A DNA stretch of 64,000 nt, from contig DATHUV010000088.1 of assembly GCA_035461905.1 (NCBI GenBank), positions 1 to 64,000 on the forward strand, read 5' to 3'. A model generated the notes under the pieces. It saw only the letters and a list, made by a program, of their open reading frames with translations, made no database searches and was not told where the DNA came from. The position numbers were made by a program, and so were the translations under genes. This DNA comes from SZUA-442 sp035461905 (GTDB lineage: Bacteria > Actinomycetota > Acidimicrobiia > Spongiisociales > UBA5794). Of this stretch, positions 42,153 through 50,111 are shown piece by piece (positions within the stretch are counted from its first letter, which is position 1; each line of letters opens with the position of its first letter).

Positions 42153-43100
42153 TCACTCCGGGCTGAAGTGGGTCCCGATGGCCGATGGAGCATCCCCTCG
42201 AACGAGGTTCCCCCAGCGCGGATGCCTGTCTCCCCACTCGCGCAGCCAGTCGGCGTTCACCAGGACGAGGGCGAGGATCATGAGCACGAACGGCATGATC
42301 GGTAGCACCTGGGTGAGGTTCGGGAAGACACTCTGGAGATCGAGCGCCAGCCACTGGAGGAAACCGAACAGCAGGACCCCGACGGCGACGCGCAGCGGGT
42401 GCCATCCACCAAAGATGACGATCGCGAGCGCGATCCACCCGAAGTTCCGCGTGTGCTGGAACGACCAGCCCAGCTTCGCGTCGAGCGTGAACGCCGCACC
42501 CCCGATGCCAACGAGCGCCCCGCCGACGATCGTGTAGTGGTATCGCAGGCGGTTCACGTGCAAACCCCTCGAGTGTGCGGCTTCGGGTCGCTCCCCGATG
42601 CCCTGGAGCGACAGCCCTTGGCGCGTCTTGAACATGAACGCCCACGCAGCGACCACGACCAGGAGGCTCGCATACACGACGATGTCGTGGCTGAAGAGGA
42701 CGCGACCGATGAACGGGAGGTCCGACAGCACGGGGATGTTCATCGACGGCACGGCGATCTGCCCGCCCGGCTTCCCCGTGTACGAGCTCCCAAGGAAAGA
42801 CGAGAGGGCGACGCCAAGCAACGCGAGGACGAACCCGACGGCGACCTGGTTGAGTCTGAGAGTGATGCTGGAGAAGGCGACGATCAGTGCGAAGAGCGCA
42901 CCCACCACCGCTGCGCCGGCGAATCCAGCCCACGTGTTGTTGGTCTCGAACGCGATAACGAATCCTGCGAGGGCCGACAGCATCAGGCTGCCCTCCAAGG
43001 AGAGGTTGATGACTCCGCCCTTTTCGGTGATCGTCTCCCCGGTCGCCGCGAAGATCAGCGGAGCAGCGGCGGCGATGATGGTCGCAAGTGTGGCTTCCAT
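42153..43100 (-). CDS. BMP-type ABC transporter permease 2
   Basis: A 315-residue permease of the branched-chain/ribose type (YufQ/RfuD-like), with about eight hydrophobic helices. The segment GETITEKGGVINLSLEGSLM is the characteristic coupling region (E-x-x-G-x-x-N-L-x-L-E-G). ATG 43100 shares one base with the permease 1 stop. The longer open frame upstream is inside permease 1. With the three preceding genes it makes a nucleoside-type importer. Confidence 0.9.
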   Translation of the reverse strand: MEATLATIIAAAAPLIFAATGETITEKGGVINLSLEGSLMLSALAGFVIAFETNNTWAGFAGAAVVGALFALIVAFSSITLRLNQVAVGFVLALLGVALSSFLGSSYTGKPGGQIAVPSMNIPVLSDLPFIGRVLFSHDIVVYASLLVVVAAWAFMFKTRQGLSLQGIGERPEAAHSRGLHVNRLRYHYTIVGGALVGIGGAAFTLDAKLGWSFQHTRNFGWIALAIVIFGGWHPLRVAVGVLLFGFLQWLALDLQSVFPNLTQVLPIMPFVLMILALVLVNADWLREWGDRHPRWGNLVRGDAPSAIGTHFSPE

Positions 43101-44209
43101 CAGGCAAGCGCCTCCGGACCCGTGTGGGCCTGTCCGATGTCGATGTCCGGTGGGTCGGCGCCAGTCCTGTGCATTGTGCGGTACGAGCGCAGCCCGGAGG
43201 CGATGAGGGCGAACAGGACGAGCACGCCGACGAGTACGGCACCAAGGGCCGAGTCGACCCCGAGACGAAGGGTCAGGGCGATGCTGCCGACCGCCACGAC
43301 TGCGAAGAACGCCGAGATCGGTGCAATGCGCGCAGCGCTGAATCCCGCCAGGAGGACCACGAGGATGCCGAGGAAGCCGTAACCGCCGGACACGGACGGG
43401 ACCAGCTTGTGATGGAATCCCGTCGCCTGGATTGCGCCTGCCAGCCCGGAGAGCGCGCCGCAGATCGCGAAGGCTCCGAGCATGTACCTGTTCGTGGGGA
43501 TGCCGAGCAGGTGCGCGCTCTGGTTGTTGCGCCCCACCGCCTTGAGCTTGAGGCCATACCGCGTGCCACGGAGCAGGAGCCACACCCCGAACAGGGCGAC
43601 GACGGTCAGGATGACTGCGAGAGGGGATAGGCGCGTGTTGCCGAGGGCGGGAAGCCAGGCATCCCGCGGGAACGGTTCCGTCCCGCTGGTCGAGGCGATT
43701 CCGGGGCGCGACCACGGTCCGATGATGAGGTAGAGGGTCAGGCCGGTGGCGACGAAGTTGAGTCCGAGGCCTCCGAAGATCTCGTTGACCTTGCCCTTGG
43801 TCTTGAGGACGCCTGCGAGGAGCGCCCATGCGATGCCGAACAGGATTCCGGCGACGAGCGTCATCGGGACGAGGATGTACGAAGGTGCAGCGACCTCACG
43901 GGCGATCAGCGACGCGCCGATTGCTCCGAGGACGATCTGGCCCTCGACCCCGATGTTCCACAAGCCCGCGGAGAACGTGACCACCAGCCCAGCGGCTGCG
44001 AGCGTGAGCGGAACCCAGACCATGATCGTGTCGGAGACCTTGTCCGATGAGCCGAGTGACCCCTCGATGATCAAGCGGAAGGCCTCGATCGGGTTCTCCC
44101 CGACGAGCAGGACCAGCACTGCCGCGAAGCCGAGCGCGACGATGAACGGGACCACGGCGGTGGCCGCCCTCGCGATTCCCCTTGCACCCTCGCCGGACCG
44201 CACGGTCAT
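43100..44209 (-). CDS. BMP-type ABC transporter permease 1
   Basis: A 369-residue permease (YufP/RfuC-like) with about nine or ten helices. VTFSAGLWNIGVEGQIVLGA is the family's coupling motif (A-G-x-x-N-I-G-x-E-G-Q). A cytosolic tail of ~35 residues follows the last helix. It overlaps the ATPase gene by 4 nt and permease 2 by 1 nt. Confidence 0.92.
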   Translation of the reverse strand: MTVRSGEGARGIARAATAVVPFIVALGFAAVLVLLVGENPIEAFRLIIEGSLGSSDKVSDTIMVWVPLTLAAAGLVVTFSAGLWNIGVEGQIVLGAIGASLIAREVAAPSYILVPMTLVAGILFGIAWALLAGVLKTKGKVNEIFGGLGLNFVATGLTLYLIIGPWSRPGIASTSGTEPFPRDAWLPALGNTRLSPLAVILTVVALFGVWLLLRGTRYGLKLKAVGRNNQSAHLLGIPTNRYMLGAFAICGALSGLAGAIQATGFHHKLVPSVSGGYGFLGILVVLLAGFSAARIAPISAFFAVVAVGSIALTLRLGVDSALGAVLVGVLVLFALIASGLRSYRTMHRTGADPPDIDIGQAHTGPEALA

Positions 44210-45696
44210 CGAGGACCTCCGGATCCCGGGTCCGTGCCATGGCCGCCGATCAGGTGGCCGATCTCGTCGATGTTGGTGCTCGAGGTATCGAGTTCGGCGA
44301 GGACCGAGCCGGAGAAGAACACCAGGATCCGATCGCTGTATCGGAGCAGCTCGTCGAGGTCCGATGAAGCGAAGACGATCGCGGTCCCCTCCGTGCGTCT
44401 GGCGAGCAGCCTTCCCCAGACCCAGTCCGCAGAGCCGATGTCGAGGCCGCGGGTCGGGTGTTCCATCAGGAGCAGCTCGAGTTCGCTGGGGAGCATCGCG
44501 AGGAGGAGCCGCTGCTGATTCCCACCCGAGAGCGCTTCGACCGGCATCCCATCGGTGCCCTTGATCGAGAAGTGATCGATGTGGTCGCTCGCCACGGCCC
44601 TCGCATCGTCCCAGTCGATGAAGAGCCCCTTTCGGTTGCGATCGGCGAGCACGAAGTGTTCCGTGATCGACAGGCCACCGACCAGGCCCTCCTCGAGCCT
44701 GCCGGCAGGCAGGTACTGCATCCCGGCATCGAGGTGGGCGCGGTAGCTCCCTGCGGTGAGGTCGGTGCCACGGAGTGTCACGCTTCCCGCCGATGGCTGC
44801 ACGAGGCCGCAGATGCCGCGGAGGAAGGTCCGTTGGCCGCTTCCCTCCATTCCGGCCAACCCGATCACCTCGCCCCGGCGAACCTCGAGGTTGATGCCAT
44901 CGAGGCGCAACAGGCGCTCCTCGATGGTCACGTCCCTGACCTCGAGTGTGGGAGGGCCGAGAGGAACGTCGACGCGCTCGGACACCTCGATGGACTCCCC
45001 GAACATCATCGTGACGAGTTCGCCCGCAGGAACGGGCATATCAGCGTCGCCGACGACCTTTCCTTGTCGCATCACCGTGACCCGCTCACAGATCTCGGCT
45101 ACCTCTTCGAGCTTGTGGGAGACGAAGATGACGCTCATACCTTCCGCTGCGAGGTCGCGGAGCGCTGTGAAGAGCAGGGCGCGCTGGTCGGCTGAGATGC
45201 CTGTCGTGGGTTCGTCCAGGATCAACACCCGAGCGCCCAACCACAACAGTCTCGTGATCTCGACCTGCTGCCGCTCACCCACGGTGAGCGTCCTGGCGGG
45301 CGCATCGAGGTCGAACGTGAACCCGAATCGATCGCGCAGCTCGGTGATCGCCGAGCGCGAGGACCGTCGGTCGAGGAGGAAGGGCCCGGAGTCCGAGAGC
45401 AGGAAGTTGTCGAGGACGGAGAATGGGAGGAACACCAGCGGGTCCTGGTGCAGCATCCCGATGCCCGCCTCTATTGCCTCGGTCGGCGATCCGACATGGA
45501 TGACCGTTCCGTCGAGGACGATCTCGCCGGAATCCGCGGCGTAGAAACCCGACAGAACCTTCATCAGCGTCGACTTCCCCGCTCCGTTCTCACCGAGGAG
45601 ACCGTGCAAGCTCCCCGTGGCGACGCTCAGGTCGATTCCATCGTTGGCGCGTACCAAGCCGAAGTGTTTGTGGATGTCGCGGAGTTCGAGACTCAT
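44206..45696 (-). CDS. BMP-type ABC transporter ATPase, double cassette
   Basis: A 496-residue protein with two nucleotide-binding domains. The first has Walker A GENGAGKSTLMK, signature LTVGERQQVEI and Walker B LILDEPTTG. The second has a degenerate P-loop (GMEGSGQRTFLRG), signature LSGGNQQRLL and MEHPTRGLD in place of a classical Walker B, as is usual in this family. It energises nucleoside uptake together with the two permeases and the binding lipoprotein. Confidence 0.93.
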   Translation of the reverse strand: MSLELRDIHKHFGLVRANDGIDLSVATGSLHGLLGENGAGKSTLMKVLSGFYAADSGEIVLDGTVIHVGSPTEAIEAGIGMLHQDPLVFLPFSVLDNFLLSDSGPFLLDRRSSRSAITELRDRFGFTFDLDAPARTLTVGERQQVEITRLLWLGARVLILDEPTTGISADQRALLFTALRDLAAEGMSVIFVSHKLEEVAEICERVTVMRQGKVVGDADMPVPAGELVTMMFGESIEVSERVDVPLGPPTLEVRDVTIEERLLRLDGINLEVRRGEVIGLAGMEGSGQRTFLRGICGLVQPSAGSVTLRGTDLTAGSYRAHLDAGMQYLPAGRLEEGLVGGLSITEHFVLADRNRKGLFIDWDDARAVASDHIDHFSIKGTDGMPVEALSGGNQQRLLLAMLPSELELLLMEHPTRGLDIGSADWVWGRLLARRTEGTAIVFASSDLDELLRYSDRILVFFSGSVLAELDTSSTNIDEIGHLIGGHGTDPGSGGPR

Positions 45697-45779
45697 AGCC
45701 CTTCCATGAGACTAGGCAATCGGCACCGGCGTTGCCCGCCACGGCGCGTGCGGAGAAGAGTTCTGCGGTGGCGCGACGA

Positions 45780-45811
45780 GAAGCGGGGAAGCCCTTCGGA
45801 TTCCCCGCTTC
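45780..45811 (-). terminator. Hairpin between the binding-protein gene and the ATPase gene
   Basis: An 11-bp stem, GAAGCGGGGAA and TTCCCCGCTTC, with a 10-nt loop, 31 nt beyond the binding-protein stop. It may cause partial termination or protect the 3' end, so that the binding protein is made in excess. Confidence 0.65.
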
Positions 45812-45841
45812 CTGATCCCATGGGCGTCGTCAGCCGTTTCC

Positions 45842-47086
45842 TCAGGATTGGCTGGCGCCGTCGATACCCTCGAGCAGCTGCTCCATGTACCAGATCTGCT
45901 GCGGCGTGGCCGTTTCCCCTTCAGCGAGCCACACGGAGCCGTCCTGGTTGTTGATCGGTCCCGTCCAGAGATTGATGGAGCCATCAGCCAGCCCGGCGAT
46001 GAAGGCATCAACCGCAGCCGCATTCTCCGCTGTCGCACCAGGACCCTGCACCCAACCGATGGCGGTCGTGTCCGGATTGTTCAGGTCCGACCAGTCGGGA
46101 CCGAGCCATTGGAACGTTGCTTCGAACGTGCCATCGAGGACGCTCTGGGCGATCTCGAGATACGAGGGTCCCCAGTTGAACCACGGTGTGCCGAGGCACA
46201 CCTCAGGCGCCCCATCGCACGCCCCGACATAGTCGTACGGAACAGCCCAGACCGTATCGCCCGCCGCAGATCGCTGGCCGGCGACCACGAGTGCCTCGGT
46301 CGTGTCGATACCGCTGATCAGGACGTCGGCACCTCCGTCGATGAAGTCGTTGGAGACGAGGGTCGGATCCAGGGTCACACCGGGGATGTTGAACCAGAAA
46401 CCGATCCAGTTGACCGCAAACGTCAGGTCGGCGGCGTCATTCCCAAGAACCTCCGTCCAGCAGTGCTTGGCACCGAGGTAGGCGGCGCTCACGAGACGCC
46501 GAGTCTCGTCGTTGATCAGCGGACCCACGTAGCCGATGCTGCCGGTCTCAGTGGCGAGCGCCGCACTGCAGCCCGCGATCATCTTGCCGTACTCCATCTC
46601 CCCCATGACGTTGCCGAGGTTCGCGAGATCCGGTCGGTAGTCCTTTCCCTCTTCCCATGCGTTGTCGCCGGAGGACCAGATCATCGGCACGTCCGGGTTC
46701 TGCTCCGCAGCGAGAAGGGCGCCGTCCTTCATGTCATCGGACGTCATGAAGATCAGCTGGGCGCCTTGTTCGATCATGTCACGGGCGACCTGGTCGACGG
46801 TCTGTTCCGGCCTGTCAGCCGGGTTGACCTTGTCGAGCACGATCATCGTCGCACCGAGCTTCTCCTCGAGGTATTCGCCGGCTTCGCGGTGCGCCTGGCT
46901 CCACCCCCTGTCGTCCTGTGGGCCGACGAGGATCATGCCGAAGGTCAGGGGTTCCCCCGACATCTCCGTCGTCGTCGTCTCGGACCCGCCAGCCGTCGTC
47001 GTCGTGTCGTCTGACGAGTCGCCACACGCGCTCACGACCATCATCATTGCGAGCAGACCGCTCAGCCAGACCAGATGTTTCTTCAT
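45842..47086 (-). CDS. BMP family substrate-binding lipoprotein
   Basis: A 414-residue lipoprotein of the basic membrane protein/Med family, which bind purine nucleosides or related ligands. The start is ATG 47086 with GGGAGG upstream; signal MKKHLVWLSGLLAMMMVVSAC, then a short Thr-rich linker. The core shows LTFGMILVGPQDDRGWSQAH and DVLISGIDTTEAL. The neighbours guaB3-guaA point to purines, though this is inference. First gene of the importer operon. Confidence 0.9.
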   Translation of the reverse strand: MKKHLVWLSGLLAMMMVVSACGDSSDDTTTTAGGSETTTTEMSGEPLTFGMILVGPQDDRGWSQAHREAGEYLEEKLGATMIVLDKVNPADRPEQTVDQVARDMIEQGAQLIFMTSDDMKDGALLAAEQNPDVPMIWSSGDNAWEEGKDYRPDLANLGNVMGEMEYGKMIAGCSAALATETGSIGYVGPLINDETRRLVSAAYLGAKHCWTEVLGNDAADLTFAVNWIGFWFNIPGVTLDPTLVSNDFIDGGADVLISGIDTTEALVVAGQRSAAGDTVWAVPYDYVGACDGAPEVCLGTPWFNWGPSYLEIAQSVLDGTFEATFQWLGPDWSDLNNPDTTAIGWVQGPGATAENAAAVDAFIAGLADGSINLWTGPINNQDGSVWLAEGETATPQQIWYMEQLLEGIDGASQS

Positions 47087-47341
47087 CGACCAACCTCCCA
47101 CCCTCATGTACGCGTCGTCGCCGGGGGAGGCCGTCCTCAGGGAGGTGCAGCCCATCCCCTCACCTGTCAGCCTACCCGCACGCGCGACACCTGCGATGTG
47201 CGGTGGAGCCCGCATCTGTGTGCTCGCCGACTCCGTCCGTCGGAGCGCCAACGGTGCATCGTTGACTAGTCATAACCCTCAAGCCCTGATGCCGTGGATC
47301 CGATATCGCACTGAGTAGTGCCGCGTCCTCCAAGGTGTCCC
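47087..47341. promoter_or_regulatory. Divergent region between the BMP operon and cheA-like gene
   Basis: 255 nt without a gene. The minus strand has TAGGCT (47169-47174), a possible -10 for the binding protein with a leader of about 80 nt. AAGGTG lies before the plus-strand ATG. I looked for a purine riboswitch and did not recognise one. Confidence 0.3.
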
Positions 47342-50065
47342 ATGGACTTCCAGAATGATCCAGAGCTCGACCGTCTCTTCAAGGACGAGCTCGACGAGCG
47401 CTCCGCCTCGCTCGCGCAGGGCGCGAGCGCAATGGCAACCGGGGATCTGACCGCCGAGCTCGCGGGCCGAATGCTCCGCGAGGGCCACACGATCAAGGGC
47501 ACAGGGCGCGTGATGGGATACGAGGGCATCGCTCGTGGGGGCGAGACATGCGAACTCGTGTGGCGGTGGGTCCAGTCCGGCGACCTTGCGCCATCCTCGA
47601 TGCTCGCCCGGACGCTCGAGCATCTGGCCCAGGCGATTCCCGCCGCCCTCAGTGGTGGTGACCACGACATCTCCGTGGCCATCGACACCGTCCGCGCCCT
47701 CATCGCAGATCCCGACCTCGTGGCGAAGCTTCCTGAACCTCTCGAACTCGACGACGCCGCTTCAGCGATGCCGTCAAGTGGAGAGGTCGTCGAGCTACAC
47801 GTCGAGCCTTTGCCGGTCGAGCCTCCGGCCGTCCCGGTGCCCGAGCCCGACGCGGGGGCGACGCTCATCGCAGATGACAGCACTGCGGAAACCGCGGACC
47901 CGACGGAACCTTCGGAACCCGCGGAACCTGCGGAACCTGTGGGTGCGATCGATGAGGCCAAGCTGGCGGGGTCAGAGGAGATCGGCTCCATCGAGGCCGA
48001 TGACGTCTCCGACATATCGGCGACACTCGACGAGATCGAGCGGTCCATCGACGCCGAGCAGGAGCAGGAACGGGATCCGACCGGCGAACCCGAAGTCGCG
48101 GACCAGGCTGGCGTGGCGTCGGACCCTGAGCACCCGTCGGACCGGACCGAGGAAACGTCGGGCCCGGAGGAACCAGCGGAGCGATACGTCGAACCTGCGA
48201 GTGCCAGCGACGCGCCTGAGGGACCCGATGTCGCCGACGACAGTGGACCCCTCGTGTTCGAGCCCGGACCGGACGGCAAGCTGCCGACGCCGGTGATCAC
48301 GTACGAGATCGTCAGTTCTGCCTTCTCATCCTCGGCGGCCCGGATAGAGCCTTCGCCAGGCGTTCACGTGCCGCCGAGTCTGTCCGTCGTCGAGCAGGCG
48401 ACATCGGTACTCGACCCCGGTGCGGGAGCCGTCTACGACCTCGGCGGCCTCGTCGGCGCGGTCGAGACATGGGCAACGGAGGAGTCCGTCCCGGTCAATG
48501 CAGGGCGGCTCTTCAGGATGATCAACGACGTCGCCGCCCTCCGCATCGACCTCGAGTCGGCAATGAGCCAGGCGACCCACCTCCTCCAGGGTGCGCAGGG
48601 CATCTCGGCTGCGGCTATGGAGGGATCACTCGAGTCGCTCGAGACCGTGCGCAGGGCGAGCGTCGATCTCGAAGGAGCAGCGCTCGGTCTCACGGCGACT
48701 CCGCTCTCGGGAGTCACGTCGACGCTTCCTCAGCTGACCAAATACCTCTCCAAGAAGGTCCAGAGGGACGTGGATCTCGTCGTCAACGGCGAGGAGACAA
48801 CCGTTGATCGGCAGCTCGTCGACCGCATCGGTGAGGTGATCCGGCAACTCGTGGTGAACGCGGTGGCCCACGGCATCGAGTCTCCCGTCGATCGGGCCGC
48901 GACGGGAAAGGCGTCCCAGGGGCTCGTGACAGTCTCCCTCAGCCGGAACGCGGAGCACGTCCAGATCGTTGTGAGCGACGACGGCGCAGGGATCGACTGG
49001 AAGGCCGTTCGCGAGACCGCCGTCGCCCGAGGTCTCGTGAGCGACGATCCGACCACGGAGGACCTGCGCAGCATCCTCTATTCGTCAGGGTTCTCGACCG
49101 ATCCGGGCGTGACGGAGTTCACCGGGGACGGGGAGGGGCTCGCGCGCGTCACCGAGATCGTGGAGCAGGTATTCGGAACGCTGACACTCGACTCCACTCC
49201 GGGCCGTGGAACGACCTTCGTCGTCACGATGCCGGCCCACCGTGCGCTCCAGAGCGCACAGATCTTCTCCGCGGGCGGGCGGTCATGGGGCATCCCCGCA
49301 TCCTCGGTGTCCGACATCGTCGGCCTCCCCGAGGTGTCGATCGTCGTGAACGAACGAGGCAGCTTCATCGTGCGCGGCGACGACTCGATTCCGTACTCCT
49401 CGTTCGCCACCGTCGTCGGGCTCGACGTCGAAGGCCTGCCCTCCCAGGTGATGGTCATCCAGAGCCCAACGGGTCTCATCGCCCTCGCAGTGGACGACGT
49501 GTCGGACCTTCGTCAGGTGGCTACGAAGGACCTGAGCCCGCTGCTCAGCGGTTCGTCATCCGTCGTGTCGGGTGTCGCCCTCCTCGGAGGTGACGAGACC
49601 GTGATGCTCGTCGACGCCGGCAGGCTGGCCGACAAGATGCGAGATGTAGAGGTCCGACCCGCGGGACCCGTGCACTCGGTGCTCGTCGTCGATGACAGCC
49701 AGGGCGTCCGTCAGGTCGTCTCCGGTGTGTTGGCGTCCCACGGGTTCTCGACCCTTTCCGCCGGGAGCGTCTCTGATGCGCTTGCGGTGCTCGCCAAGCA
49801 CAGCGTCGATGCCCTTGTCGTTGACTTCTCGATGCCACGCGCCGACGGTGTCGCCCTCGTCCACATGGTGCGTCAACGGTACGGGGACATCCCCGTGGTC
49901 ATGCTCTCGGGGGTCGCATCGGACGAGGACCGCACTCGTGCCGAACGGGCAGGTGCTGACGCGTTCTTCGACAAGGCGGACTTCGCAAAAGGTGCCCTCG
50001 TAGACAAGCTGAGGGAACTGATCGCAACCGAACCCGCGAACGCCGAAGCCGGTATGGCAAGCTGA
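47342..50065 (+). CDS. Orphan hybrid CheA-type histidine kinase (Hpt, HATPase, CheW, REC)
   Basis: A 907-residue cytosolic signalling kinase. Order: Hpt domain (about 1-115) with phospho-acceptor H49 in HTIKGTGRVMG; an acidic Pro/Glu linker (about 130-320); a P3-like helical part (about 370-455); HATPase with N506 in VVNAVAHGIES, DDGAGIDW and a GDGEGLARV loop; CheW-like domain (about 637-765); REC domain with D784/D785 and acceptor D828 in VVDFSMP. Such hybrids (FrzE, ChpA-like) control gliding or type IV pili. No receptor, cheW, cheR, cheB or pilus gene is nearby. ATG 47342 has AAGGTG upstream. Confidence 0.88.
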   Translation: MDFQNDPELDRLFKDELDERSASLAQGASAMATGDLTAELAGRMLREGHTIKGTGRVMGYEGIARGGETCELVWRWVQSGDLAPSSMLARTLEHLAQAIPAALSGGDHDISVAIDTVRALIADPDLVAKLPEPLELDDAASAMPSSGEVVELHVEPLPVEPPAVPVPEPDAGATLIADDSTAETADPTEPSEPAEPAEPVGAIDEAKLAGSEEIGSIEADDVSDISATLDEIERSIDAEQEQERDPTGEPEVADQAGVASDPEHPSDRTEETSGPEEPAERYVEPASASDAPEGPDVADDSGPLVFEPGPDGKLPTPVITYEIVSSAFSSSAARIEPSPGVHVPPSLSVVEQATSVLDPGAGAVYDLGGLVGAVETWATEESVPVNAGRLFRMINDVAALRIDLESAMSQATHLLQGAQGISAAAMEGSLESLETVRRASVDLEGAALGLTATPLSGVTSTLPQLTKYLSKKVQRDVDLVVNGEETTVDRQLVDRIGEVIRQLVVNAVAHGIESPVDRAATGKASQGLVTVSLSRNAEHVQIVVSDDGAGIDWKAVRETAVARGLVSDDPTTEDLRSILYSSGFSTDPGVTEFTGDGEGLARVTEIVEQVFGTLTLDSTPGRGTTFVVTMPAHRALQSAQIFSAGGRSWGIPASSVSDIVGLPEVSIVVNERGSFIVRGDDSIPYSSFATVVGLDVEGLPSQVMVIQSPTGLIALAVDDVSDLRQVATKDLSPLLSGSSSVVSGVALLGGDETVMLVDAGRLADKMRDVEVRPAGPVHSVLVVDDSQGVRQVVSGVLASHGFSTLSAGSVSDALAVLAKHSVDALVVDFSMPRADGVALVHMVRQRYGDIPVVMLSGVASDEDRTRAERAGADAFFDKADFAKGALVDKLRELIATEPANAEAGMAS

Positions 50066-50111
50066 GGAGTCGCAGATCGGCGCAGGTCCATGGTCGGTAC
50101 ACTCGCTTGGC

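Noticed and set aside
42153..43829. 558-codon reading of permease 2
   Set aside because: The extra N-terminal part is in the wrong frame of permease 1; ATG 43100 gives the normal size.
47087..47341. Purine riboswitch before the BMP binding protein
   Set aside because: The expected three-way junction loops are not recognisable by eye.
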